A stretch of DNA of 8,523 nt, from contig QQUD01000195.1 in NCBI GenBank assembly GCA_008501785.1, positions 1 through 8,523 of the forward strand, in the 5' to 3' direction. The stretch comes from Chloroflexota bacterium (GTDB lineage: Bacteria; Chloroflexota; Anaerolineae; Promineifilales; Promineifilaceae). This document shows, piece by piece, positions 1-8,133 of the stretch; the first letter of the stretch is position 1; each line of letters opens with the position of its first letter. The notes beneath the pieces were generated by a model that was not told the origin of the DNA, did not search any database, and saw nothing but the letters and a program-made list of their open reading frames with translations. A program made the translations under genes and the position numbers.

Positions 1-2
1 AT

Positions 3-3000
3 ATGACTCAGTTAAATTTTAATCAACCAGCGATTCATGTATGGGGCCCATTTTGGACAGCATTTGTTCGAATCGTACAAATTGAGCAACCTGCACACCA
101 CTGGGGATTTCGCTCGCTTTTTGTCTCCAATACCCCTGTCAATGCTTTTGATACATCGAAGCTTTTGCTACCAAATTCATTTTTATTACTTGTGCGGGTG
201 GAAACGGCCGTTATCTATCCCAACAACAAAAACCAATATACATGGCAAAAAGCAGACAATTCTCAGCCATTAAAAAATCTCAATCTCGAGCAGATAGAGC
301 AGGGGCTTTCGAACGGAAAATTAGCCTTACTCCTGGTCAATGCTGATCTATACAACTTGAGGAGACAAAGTGCAGACAATCCGTTTCCAACCCTTCAATG
401 TCTGGGTGGCATGATTCGACTTGATGTGATGACACCAAAACAAGTCTCGAAACAAGTTACAGACGAAACTCGACTATATAAAATGTTGGGTTTAGAAAAA
501 GCTGGCACTGATTCGACGCAACCATTTTATTTACACGCCTCTGGTTTGACACTGTATGGTCAAAGAGCATTACCTTGGGACAACACGCCCATCTCAGCTC
601 CATTTGTCGTAACAAGAGAGTACTCCGACGGGGAACCACAGTCTCGATTTCGCCTGTCAATCGATGAACCATTGATCAATTCATTCGAAAAGCAGGCTCT
701 CATCACCAGTTGGCAAACTTTTCATCAGTTGCTCAATCCTGGATACCCAAGTCAAATAGTAAAAGAAAAGGTGGATGATACCCCTGCCTGGGCTACATTA
801 GAGGCTGTTAATCCGTATACGATTCCGCGAATGCACTGGCCTATTAATGGTTGGAATGAAGCAAGACCAGCCTCACAGATTCAGTTTGATCCCGAGACTT
901 TTAACTTAATATTAAGCGATGCATCTCCATATGATCCAGATAAGCCGCCACTAACATTAACACGCATTATTTTGGATGAACTTTTGCTTGATAAAGAAGG
1001 AGAGCAGCTCACACTAAAAATATCTTCCGATTCAACCAGTCAACTAACTTCTGGCAAATGGGAATACCGGGGACAAAAACAAGGCAACACCTGGAAGGAG
1101 GAGGTAGAGATAGATGATCTCCATCTCACACTTCAAGCGCCTGGCATTGCATCATTCCTCAGAGATATCGAGGAGGAGTCAATCCCTGAATGGGTAAAAG
1201 GGTATCCGGCACTAGAAAAACCGATTTTATGGGGCACGATGCCCATTGATGGTGGCTGGCTTCAATTCCCTTTTTTGAATTTGACGGAGCAGCTTTATAT
1301 TGAATCTGAGATTGTCCAGTTTCAATCAGAAGATAGAGAGCAGCAAGACAAAGTGATGCGTGGTGCGCTTTCGCTGGGCAATCGTCAAGCTCGCGAATAT
1401 ATTGCAGAAAACAAAGAAAATCCTTGGGACATTGTGTTGAGTAATTATGCTTCATTGACGGGCATTTGGGAGATTGACCTAACCAAAATGTCCCTGGTAT
1501 CAATAGAAATGAGTATTGATGCGCCTAATCTCGTATTGAATGGATTTCTATGGTTAAGCACGACAAAACCAACCCTTGAAGATGGACTGCCAAACTTATT
1601 TGATTGGCCAAAGGCGCTCACACCTTTTCCACTCAAGACAGAATTGGTGGAGAATATGATATTCCCTTCTCCTCTTTCAATTCATCTTCCGAGTCTATCA
1701 CTTGTTCGCCAGCAACAAACGAGGACATCTACTCTCAAAGAAAACCAATCAGATAACGGAAATGTTGATTCGGCTCAAACGAATGAATCTAATCAACAAA
1801 GCCTTGTTTGGCCACAGCTAATGAACTGGTCGCTGACTATAATGACACAAACTGATGTGTTTCAACAATTTATAGATGCAGGCTTGCTGCCAAATGATAC
1901 CTATACTAAATACCTGCCTTTGATTTGGCGTCGACACCCTACTTTACCGGTTATCCAGGCTCTTTCTTTAACGGAAAACCAAATTATTCCACAATACCCT
2001 AGCCCAAATCGGGCATTAGCTCCCAATGAACCAACTATTCAGGACAATTGGCGTATCGGTGTCTTAGATGGTGCAGGTGCCCAACAGTGGGCAAATTACA
2101 TAGGTGATATTGTGCCTGCATCAGAGTGGGCAACAACAACTGATCTTCCTTTTGTTTACCTGTCAATGCCTGGTCTTGTTGGCAAACCTTCATCTACAGA
2201 TAATCTTGAAATAATTGACCACCTCACCGGCCATACTTTGAATTGGCGTTATGACATCCCGCTTACAGACCAGGTTTATGCCCTGACCAAACTTCCCAAA
2301 GAAGCCCAGCAAGAAAAGACCCCGTCTGTGTCAGGTGAACCTGAGAAGGAACAACCCCACTTACCACTCAATCGACAAACGTTTGGTGCTTATTGGCAAA
2401 CGTTGTCTGAAAAATCCGGCCTGGCAAGAGTGGATAATGATTCAGCTATCGTCCAGGTTGATGATCAAACGGTCATTCGTTATCTAATTGAGCCTTTTGA
2501 CTGGCCTGTTGATTTGACGATAGATACAAATGTCTATCCTGGAGAAATAGTCATTAAGAACGCTCATGATAATGCAGCACCTCTCTCATTAGCAGGCAAC
2601 GATCTTTTGAAAGGAATTTCTGGTTCTTTTCGAGTGAGTGAAAATCAATTACAACGGGTTGGCAGCACGCAACCCACAAATGGAAACACCCCGATACAGG
2701 TTACGGCAGGGAGCATGGCTGCATATAGTGAAAACAGCCGTTACCGAGATCAACGCGGTCTTTGGAGGGGGGCAACTAAAACTGAACCACTGTTATTACA
2801 AACGGCCGTTTCCCTTGAAGAAACACAGACAAACTGGGAGTTGACCACAACTCGGGAAAGCATCCCACTAAATACACAAGGGGGAGACAGATGGCTCTTT
2901 TGGATGAAAAACGTGCCATTTTTAGAGAATGCATTTGAACGAGAACTTTTACAGTCTGATCTAAATGAGGATATCAACGATCCTGAATCCTTGTCCCGCA

Positions 3001-6000
3001 CGTACAATTTTCTTAAAGGATATGAGTGGCGGCTGGGCCATGTAGAAGAATTACAAAAACCACTCTCGCTATTTGGTCTATTATTTTTTCCACTGTCGCT
3101 AGAGAAAGTGGCATTCAACGCCGGTAGCATCCGAACAGTTACTATCAAAGGGCGATTACAGCTGCCGGTGGCGAATCATTTAACTGAATTAGAAACCGGG
3201 CAATCGGTTGTTCGCCTACATTTTACCCAAGATGAAAAGGGACAACTTATTTTACAAACAGTTGAAGCTGTTTCAGAAAAAATTGAATGGCCGCTGCGGA
3301 TTGAGGGGGGTGAATCGGTTAATGCGCCGTATCTGGTTTGGGAAACGGCCGTTATTGAAACCACACCGTCTGGAGCAACTTTACGAATTGTTGACCCATT
3401 CCTTCAGGTTTATCTTTTTGACTATTTTTGGCGTATCCCGCTAAGTGGTGGATTGGATTTCCCTTTTGAGCCAGCAACTGCACAAGAAACATTCATCATT
3501 CCAAGTGGCGCTGATCCATCACCAATAAAAGCAAAATCAATTCATTTGATGCTTAATATGATGAACTATCAGCATTCGTGCAGGATGGAGATCGCCTTGG
3601 TGGTGGGAGGTGTAGGCAAAAATGGTCTTGATTTGATCGTTCATTATAACTTACTAAAGTTAGAAAATAAGACAAACAGCGCTCCTACTACGATTGGTGA
3701 ATGTCGGTTATTTGAGGATGTAACGGCCGTTAATGCCACAATTACCGGCAACGAAAAGATTTGGGAAATCGTCTGGCAAACTGGGGAAATCGATCCACCA
3801 TCAAAAGTAGAACTTCTTCCCGGAATGACCGCCCAGCCAGGAAAGCTGCCTGGATTTGCCATATTCACCTTTGCTGCCACTTCCCAATCCAATCAATCAG
3901 CAGCAAATATCTCAATACCCACTCTCCAACTAACATCAGGGTTTTTAGAACTGCTGCTGTCTTGCCAATGGGGGGCGTTTCTACAGCAGGGAGAAACAGA
4001 AAAAGCACAGAGAGAAGATGTCGTTTTTCAATCTTCTGCCGGTGACTTGGTGTTGGCTTACACTGCATCATGGGAAAGTGGATCAAATTGGCAAGAAACT
4101 TACCTGTTAAATGGGATGCTGGAAGTAAACAACCTCATCTCCTGGCCGCTTGACATGAACCTTAACGAATCCGAAGGGCATATAACCATTCCACATTGGT
4201 CTCCTGGTATTCCCCTTAATCATATTAGGCATACAATTCGCATCTTGTTTAATCAGCATCAAATTCCGCTAGAGATCATCAAAACTGAGGCAGGAGGTAC
4301 GATCTTAGAGTTCGCACCTGACAAATCCTGGCAATTTCTTGCTGTTGTTGAACATCAGTTGATTGATGTGTCTACGTCTCCCGATTTACATACGATAACC
4401 ATAACAAACGACAGACGATGGACCACACTTCAAGAAATTCGTCTGCTACCAATTACTACATTTATTAATAGCATTCAGCGGACAGAGCAAACGATAGGTG
4501 ATGATGGGAAAACTGCCCCGCTATCAAAAGAGTATGGTTACTATCAATCCCACTTTCAGGCAGCGCTTCTTGAACAAATAGCGATAATGTCTGATCCTGA
4601 CTCGAACGCATTCCTCTTCGTGGAAGCGAGTGCACCACACTGGATTCGCCAAACACCAATCGGAGATAATATTGTAGGTGATCAATCTATCAAACCATCA
4701 ACGCCACTTCAATATTTACCATCCGGCAGCCAACTTGCGTTACTTAGCCAGCTTGAAGATTACACTTTGGTTGGATCAAAAACAACAGACGATTGGCTGC
4801 TGCTCGTTATGCCATTCTTGGGCAGGCTTCAATCCACGGAGTATGATAGCTTTCAATCGGAGGTTGATACCCCACAAACACCATTCCAGATCGACCCTAT
4901 ACGCCATATCTGGCAATCAAATGAACTGGGAAAAACTTCACCAGCGTTAGCATTTATTTTCGCTTCCAGGTCAGCTAAGGCAAATGAGCAGATACCAATT
5001 TCACCATTTGATCTGGCCTCATTGCGAACTTTTGCCCGATTAGATATCGCTTCGTTGGAGGAAAACTGGTATCGTCTCCAAAATCCTCGTGCCGAGAATA
5101 TTCCTTCTACTTTGCAGAGCATTATCGCAACATTTCCCAACACACCATCTCGTCTAAGCAGATCAACTGCCCTGCGTCAAATTTTCGATTCAATGCGCCC
5201 ATCCTATCCACCAATTTCTTCATCAGCAGACATGTTACCTATTGATCTGACAACTTCAGCGATGGTTTGGCGAGAAGGCCATTTGCTGCTGTTTCAAGGC
5301 AGCACAAGCAATGGGAACGCTCCATATGCCTGGCATATTACAGGTGCTCAAATACACAGCAGCCGCAGATTGCTACCAAAACAAAGCAGCAAGCAGCAGC
5401 GATTTCCAGCAGCCACATTAATTCCAATCCAACAACGTCGTGATGGCACGCCCAATCGGCTGCCGGTTAGTTTTGCAGTTAGCCCTTATGCTGGTTTAGA
5501 GTTTCTCCCGGCTCCTGAAGAAAAGGATAAAAAATTGCATCTGGTTTCCGTCGAGTTGTTGTGCTTAACAGAACAGAATCAACTCAAACCGATGACCAGT
5601 ATTCTGCGCGAAATTGAAACTGACCCTGGTAAACTCTTCCGAGAAGAAACTTATGAACAGTTTGCACGCAACTGGGGATGGGAGATGCACAAACGGCTGA
5701 CTCCAGATGCTGCTGTTGCGGCTTTGCGATTAAGAAAAATTCTGCGCAATGTTTCTGAAGAAAATGAAAACGAAGCAAACAACCAAAAAGAAGCAGTCCT
5801 GGTGACGGATTATGACTATCTAATCCTGTCGAATGTTGAAAGACCAGCTCGTTTAATGCAGCGCTCGTTCAAGCTACGCCCTCCAGTTGACGACCTTACC
5901 TTCAGAGAAGGCCAGTTTGGTGGCTATGACCCACCATGTTCAGCAGAAGCATTTGAGTTAGCGCCCCCACAAACAACTGGTGTACAACCCATTCATCTGG

Positions 6001-7913
6001 AAATGCGTCCAAATCCAGGATCAGCTTGGCCTTGGGGATACAGCGCCATGCAAGTGGCCTCCCGCATCACAAAACACAGCAAAGGGGTAGTGGGGAGCGA
6101 GGCAGATAGTGACACATTGAAACTTTGGTGGCAGGCTCCTCAGTATCATGTTCAATACCGTTCTGCTTTGCATTCTGATCTGCCCACGGCCGGACTCCCT
6201 CCCTTGTTTAGGTCTCATGCCATCAGTTCATTGCTGCCAGCACTACCCAACCCACCTCTACCCTATATTGATGAAACAATATTAGGTAATAATGAAGTTG
6301 ATTCAGAAAAATGGCAATCTGTTCTACCCGGCAGCCTCAATTATATTTTGAAGGGGGATCGCCCTGGTGCCTTTATGGCCATTCGCAATCAGATTATCAG
6401 GCAGCAGATACAGGCTCCTGATTCAGGTCAAAATCAAGAACCTGCTCTTGTATCGAGCAGTATTCCCGTACAACATCGTGTTCCGCGTCCTGTGTCGCTG
6501 CCAAATAATAAAAAAGGTGGAGAAACGTGGGCACTACAAACATGGGCAAGCTATTTTGAGCCAGAAAGCACTTTGTGTTTCCGAGATACGCCCTTTGATG
6601 AAGCATTTTGGATTAAATGTGGTGATTTGCCAACCATGCGACTACGGTTAGATTGCATATCCCCCCAACATGGAGAACTCTCGCAAGATTGGGATGGATC
6701 ATTTGAATTTTCTTGGCGGGCTGATTGGGTATTAGATGAAAATGAAGAACAGCCCAGGATTACATGGGATTTTTCACCCAGACTTTCCCAATTCCCAAAT
6801 GAAGTCCACGAGATTGTTGATTCAAAAAAGAAGATTCATACGGGGATCGCAGGTACATTCTTCGCAAAACATAACACACCTGAAGACGTTGTAAATACCC
6901 TGCAAACTTCAGATTTGAAACTGTATATTGATGTTACTTTTACAATAACAGAGAAGACATCATTTCAACAAACACTCTCCTTTCCACTCAAACTTGGAAA
7001 TGTTGGAGGCGTGAACCTTCCATTGGTACCTCGTTTTATCTATTTTGAAGACCCTGAATACAATAGATTGTTAGCATCTTTGGCAGGAAAATCAATAGTA
7101 AACGTACAAGAGTTTAATAAGGTAGAGGACGAAACGAATAAAGTAAATTATGCTGTAACCCTGGCAACGGATCGCCGAGAATATAATTCCGACAGCGTGG
7201 TTGCATTTCGTTATGATTGGGATGATGGCAAGAAAAATGTCCCAGATTTTGCTGATAAATCACGAATTGCCTCCCTAATCATACAGGTACTTGATCCAAA
7301 GACGGGCACTCCAGAAAAGGTGAAATATTCATTGCTCAGCGACCCAGCTTCGAAAGAATCCAGGAAATTGATTCCTGGCGAACTCTATTTTCTACCACTT
7401 GAGGGATTGAAATTGGAAGATGACACGCCAATAACGTTAGCAGAAGGAGATAGAGTCCATTTTAAATTAACTTTAGAAGTCCAGACATCTTCAAACGATG
7501 ACGATATGGCATTATCACCACTCAATCATTATATGAATATTGTATCAGAGCCTGTAACGCCAAGGCCGGAAGCCGGGTACGCACTATTAAGAAAGCTGCC
7601 ATCAACTGATCTGGAAAGCAGCGTTTCTTGCGCCCTCTTTGCCTGGAGTCCATCTCCTGCCCGCATTGAGTTGATTTGCGCTGACGATTTGCAACAAGAG
7701 ATTGTGCGAAGACGTGCTGTTTTTAAATGGTTAGATATAACCAGGAATGGGGATTATAAGTATGCTATCCAAAAGATTGCAAAGAATGGATCCACGCACT
7801 TCCCTGAGCCAAAATTATCTACACGCGCTTACGGAACAGAGACTTATGGATCTGGGGTTTTTGAGGGTTACGCAAATAATTCCATTGATGAATTGAACGT
7901 AAAAAGGGGATAA
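3..7913 (+). CDS. Giant beta-rich protein of unknown function (2636 aa)
   Basis: I do not recognise the family. The reading frame is uninterrupted from ATG at 3 to TAA at 7911. The start sits two bases from the window edge, so no ribosome binding site is visible and an upstream start cannot be excluded, although MTQLNFNQPAIHVWGPFW reads like a natural N-terminus. There is no signal peptide, no hydrophobic membrane segment and only about 11 cysteines, which argues for a cytoplasmic or particle-assembled protein rather than a classical secreted one. The sequence is rich in alternating polar/hydrophobic stretches, Trp, Pro and Gly, suggesting mostly beta domains. Polar low-complexity linkers at about residues 573-600, 766-788 and 1916-1930 probably separate domains. 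A helical, charged segment lies at about 1877-1915. A Trp-Pro motif recurs at residues 279, 535, 834, 1096 and 1381, hinting at repeated units of about 275 residues. The segment around W2406 (RYDWDDGK) could belong to an Ig-like or PKD-like fold, which is a guess. The next gene starts 3 bases after the stop, so co-expression is likely. That the frame encodes a protein is nearly certain; any function is open. Confidence 0.93.
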   Translation: MTQLNFNQPAIHVWGPFWTAFVRIVQIEQPAHHWGFRSLFVSNTPVNAFDTSKLLLPNSFLLLVRVETAVIYPNNKNQYTWQKADNSQPLKNLNLEQIEQGLSNGKLALLLVNADLYNLRRQSADNPFPTLQCLGGMIRLDVMTPKQVSKQVTDETRLYKMLGLEKAGTDSTQPFYLHASGLTLYGQRALPWDNTPISAPFVVTREYSDGEPQSRFRLSIDEPLINSFEKQALITSWQTFHQLLNPGYPSQIVKEKVDDTPAWATLEAVNPYTIPRMHWPINGWNEARPASQIQFDPETFNLILSDASPYDPDKPPLTLTRIILDELLLDKEGEQLTLKISSDSTSQLTSGKWEYRGQKQGNTWKEEVEIDDLHLTLQAPGIASFLRDIEEESIPEWVKGYPALEKPILWGTMPIDGGWLQFPFLNLTEQLYIESEIVQFQSEDREQQDKVMRGALSLGNRQAREYIAENKENPWDIVLSNYASLTGIWEIDLTKMSLVSIEMSIDAPNLVLNGFLWLSTTKPTLEDGLPNLFDWPKALTPFPLKTELVENMIFPSPLSIHLPSLSLVRQQQTRTSTLKENQSDNGNVDSAQTNESNQQSLVWPQLMNWSLTIMTQTDVFQQFIDAGLLPNDTYTKYLPLIWRRHPTLPVIQALSLTENQIIPQYPSPNRALAPNEPTIQDNWRIGVLDGAGAQQWANYIGDIVPASEWATTTDLPFVYLSMPGLVGKPSSTDNLEIIDHLTGHTLNWRYDIPLTDQVYALTKLPKEAQQEKTPSVSGEPEKEQPHLPLNRQTFGAYWQTLSEKSGLARVDNDSAIVQVDDQTVIRYLIEPFDWPVDLTIDTNVYPGEIVIKNAHDNAAPLSLAGNDLLKGISGSFRVSENQLQRVGSTQPTNGNTPIQVTAGSMAAYSENSRYRDQRGLWRGATKTEPLLLQTAVSLEETQTNWELTTTRESIPLNTQGGDRWLFWMKNVPFLENAFERELLQSDLNEDINDPESLSRTYNFLKGYEWRLGHVEELQKPLSLFGLLFFPLSLEKVAFNAGSIRTVTIKGRLQLPVANHLTELETGQSVVRLHFTQDEKGQLILQTVEAVSEKIEWPLRIEGGESVNAPYLVWETAVIETTPSGATLRIVDPFLQVYLFDYFWRIPLSGGLDFPFEPATAQETFIIPSGADPSPIKAKSIHLMLNMMNYQHSCRMEIALVVGGVGKNGLDLIVHYNLLKLENKTNSAPTTIGECRLFEDVTAVNATITGNEKIWEIVWQTGEIDPPSKVELLPGMTAQPGKLPGFAIFTFAATSQSNQSAANISIPTLQLTSGFLELLLSCQWGAFLQQGETEKAQREDVVFQSSAGDLVLAYTASWESGSNWQETYLLNGMLEVNNLISWPLDMNLNESEGHITIPHWSPGIPLNHIRHTIRILFNQHQIPLEIIKTEAGGTILEFAPDKSWQFLAVVEHQLIDVSTSPDLHTITITNDRRWTTLQEIRLLPITTFINSIQRTEQTIGDDGKTAPLSKEYGYYQSHFQAALLEQIAIMSDPDSNAFLFVEASAPHWIRQTPIGDNIVGDQSIKPSTPLQYLPSGSQLALLSQLEDYTLVGSKTTDDWLLLVMPFLGRLQSTEYDSFQSEVDTPQTPFQIDPIRHIWQSNELGKTSPALAFIFASRSAKANEQIPISPFDLASLRTFARLDIASLEENWYRLQNPRAENIPSTLQSIIATFPNTPSRLSRSTALRQIFDSMRPSYPPISSSADMLPIDLTTSAMVWREGHLLLFQGSTSNGNAPYAWHITGAQIHSSRRLLPKQSSKQQRFPAATLIPIQQRRDGTPNRLPVSFAVSPYAGLEFLPAPEEKDKKLHLVSVELLCLTEQNQLKPMTSILREIETDPGKLFREETYEQFARNWGWEMHKRLTPDAAVAALRLRKILRNVSEENENEANNQKEAVLVTDYDYLILSNVERPARLMQRSFKLRPPVDDLTFREGQFGGYDPPCSAEAFELAPPQTTGVQPIHLEMRPNPGSAWPWGYSAMQVASRITKHSKGVVGSEADSDTLKLWWQAPQYHVQYRSALHSDLPTAGLPPLFRSHAISSLLPALPNPPLPYIDETILGNNEVDSEKWQSVLPGSLNYILKGDRPGAFMAIRNQIIRQQIQAPDSGQNQEPALVSSSIPVQHRVPRPVSLPNNKKGGETWALQTWASYFEPESTLCFRDTPFDEAFWIKCGDLPTMRLRLDCISPQHGELSQDWDGSFEFSWRADWVLDENEEQPRITWDFSPRLSQFPNEVHEIVDSKKKIHTGIAGTFFAKHNTPEDVVNTLQTSDLKLYIDVTFTITEKTSFQQTLSFPLKLGNVGGVNLPLVPRFIYFEDPEYNRLLASLAGKSIVNVQEFNKVEDETNKVNYAVTLATDRREYNSDSVVAFRYDWDDGKKNVPDFADKSRIASLIIQVLDPKTGTPEKVKYSLLSDPASKESRKLIPGELYFLPLEGLKLEDDTPITLAEGDRVHFKLTLEVQTSSNDDDMALSPLNHYMNIVSEPVTPRPEAGYALLRKLPSTDLESSVSCALFAWSPSPARIELICADDLQQEIVRRRAVFKWLDITRNGDYKYAIQKIAKNGSTHFPEPKLSTRAYGTETYGSGVFEGYANNSIDELNVKRG
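203..212. repeat. AACGGCCGTT palindrome, copy 1
   Basis: Perfect 10-bp palindrome inside the giant gene. It is read as acg gcc gtt (T68-A69-V70), flanked by Glu and Ile codons. It is one of five exact copies in the window. Confidence 0.85.
2801..2810. repeat. AACGGCCGTT palindrome, copy 2
   Basis: Exact copy inside the giant gene. It is read in the same codon phase as copy 1 (T934-A935-V936), preceded by Gln and followed by Ser. Confidence 0.85.
3344..3353. repeat. AACGGCCGTT palindrome, copy 3
   Basis: Exact copy inside the giant gene, again read Thr-Ala-Val (residues 1115-1117). The codon context matches copy 1 for 13 bases (gaaacggccgtta plus a shared Ile codon start), giving E-T-A-V-I in both places although the surrounding protein differs. 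Confidence 0.85.
3722..3731. repeat. AACGGCCGTT palindrome, copy 4
   Basis: Exact copy inside the giant gene, read Thr-Ala-Val (residues 1241-1243). Here the symmetry extends one base on each side, making a 12-bp perfect palindrome (3721-3732). Confidence 0.85.
7904..7910 (+). promoter_or_regulatory. Ribosome binding site for the small downstream gene
   Basis: The run AAGGGGA ends six bases before the ATG at 7917 and overlaps the last codons of the giant gene. Spacing and composition fit a Shine-Dalgarno sequence. It supports 7917 as a genuine start and suggests translational coupling to the upstream gene. Confidence 0.7.
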
Positions 7914-7916
7914 AAC

Positions 7917-8086
7917 ATGGCACGATTACCTAATCCGGGTGGAGATACGGATAACTGGGGAACCATTTTAAATGAGTTCCTGCAAATGTCTCACTTGCCA
8001 GATGGGGTGTAATTAACAACGGCGTCATACCGGACCAGTTTATGAGAACCAGATTAATCAACGGCCGTTTCTCATCCATCTTTTGA
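7917..8086 (+). pseudogene. Truncated or frameshifted tail-fibre/tail-spike-type protein, N-terminal fragment
   Basis: The ATG at 7917 opens a 31-codon frame ending at TAA 8010-8012: MARLPNPGGDTDNWGTILNE followed by FLQMSHLPDGV. The pattern LPxPGGDxxxWGxxLNxFL...DG is one I recognise from the N-termini of many bacterial and phage tail-fibre or beta-helix tail-spike-like proteins, usually hundreds of residues long and there typically followed by H-N-x-D-G-T. Here it stops right after the DG. In a different frame the sequence continues smoothly (V-INNGVIPDQFMRTRLINGR...) to a TGA at 8084-8086. This is as if two bases had been gained, or one lost, in the GGGGTG run at 8004-8009. The shifted continuation also ends only 8 bases before the transposon terminus at 8094. 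The strong ribosome binding site and 3-base gap from the giant gene indicate it was a real member of the same operon. Alternatives are a sequencing indel in the G run or a genuinely short 31-residue peptide. The family assignment comes from memory of the motif, not from a search. Confidence 0.55.
8060..8069. repeat. AACGGCCGTT palindrome, copy 5
   Basis: Exact fifth copy, located after the stop of the 31-codon ORF and 24 bases before the transposon end. In the phase of that ORF it would also read acg gcc gtt, but stop codons intervene. In the shifted frame it reads Asn-Gly-Arg. Confidence 0.85.
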
Positions 8087-8093
8087 TTATCTC

Positions 8094-8131
8094 GGGGTTT
8101 TGGGAGTAAAAGGACGAAAATGTACGCTAAG
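8094..8131 (+). repeat. Tn3-family 38-bp terminal inverted repeat
   Basis: The stretch begins GGGGTTTTGGGAG and ends GACGAAAATGTACGCTAAG, exactly 38 bases. Tn3-family ends are characteristically 38 bp, start with GGGG at the outer tip and finish with ACGNTAAG at the inner edge; both signatures are present here at the right distance. The outer tip points left, so the element extends right. The five bases immediately outside (ATCTC, 8089-8093) would be one half of the expected 5-bp target duplication; the other end is beyond the window. The transposase stop codon lies two bases inside the repeat, which is the usual arrangement. Confidence 0.85.
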
Positions 8132-8133
8132 CC

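Noticed and set aside
671..680. ATTGATCAAT, a different 10-bp palindrome
   Set aside because: It occurs once only; isolated palindromes of this length are expected by chance in 8.5 kb.
2733..2742. AACAGCCGTT, a one-mismatch relative of the iterated palindrome
   Set aside because: It is read in a different codon phase (Asn-Ser-Arg) and is not palindromic; a single one-mismatch copy is compatible with chance.
2750..3148. 132-codon minus-strand open frame inside the giant gene
   Set aside because: It is antisense to an uninterrupted, protein-like frame, has no ribosome binding site I can see and no recognisable motif; it is a shadow, as are the other short frames within 3-7913.
5358..5410. AGC/CAG-rich run encoding a Ser/Gln/Arg/Lys-rich stretch
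   Set aside because: The units are irregular and interrupted, so this is local codon and residue bias, not a microsatellite or a separate element.
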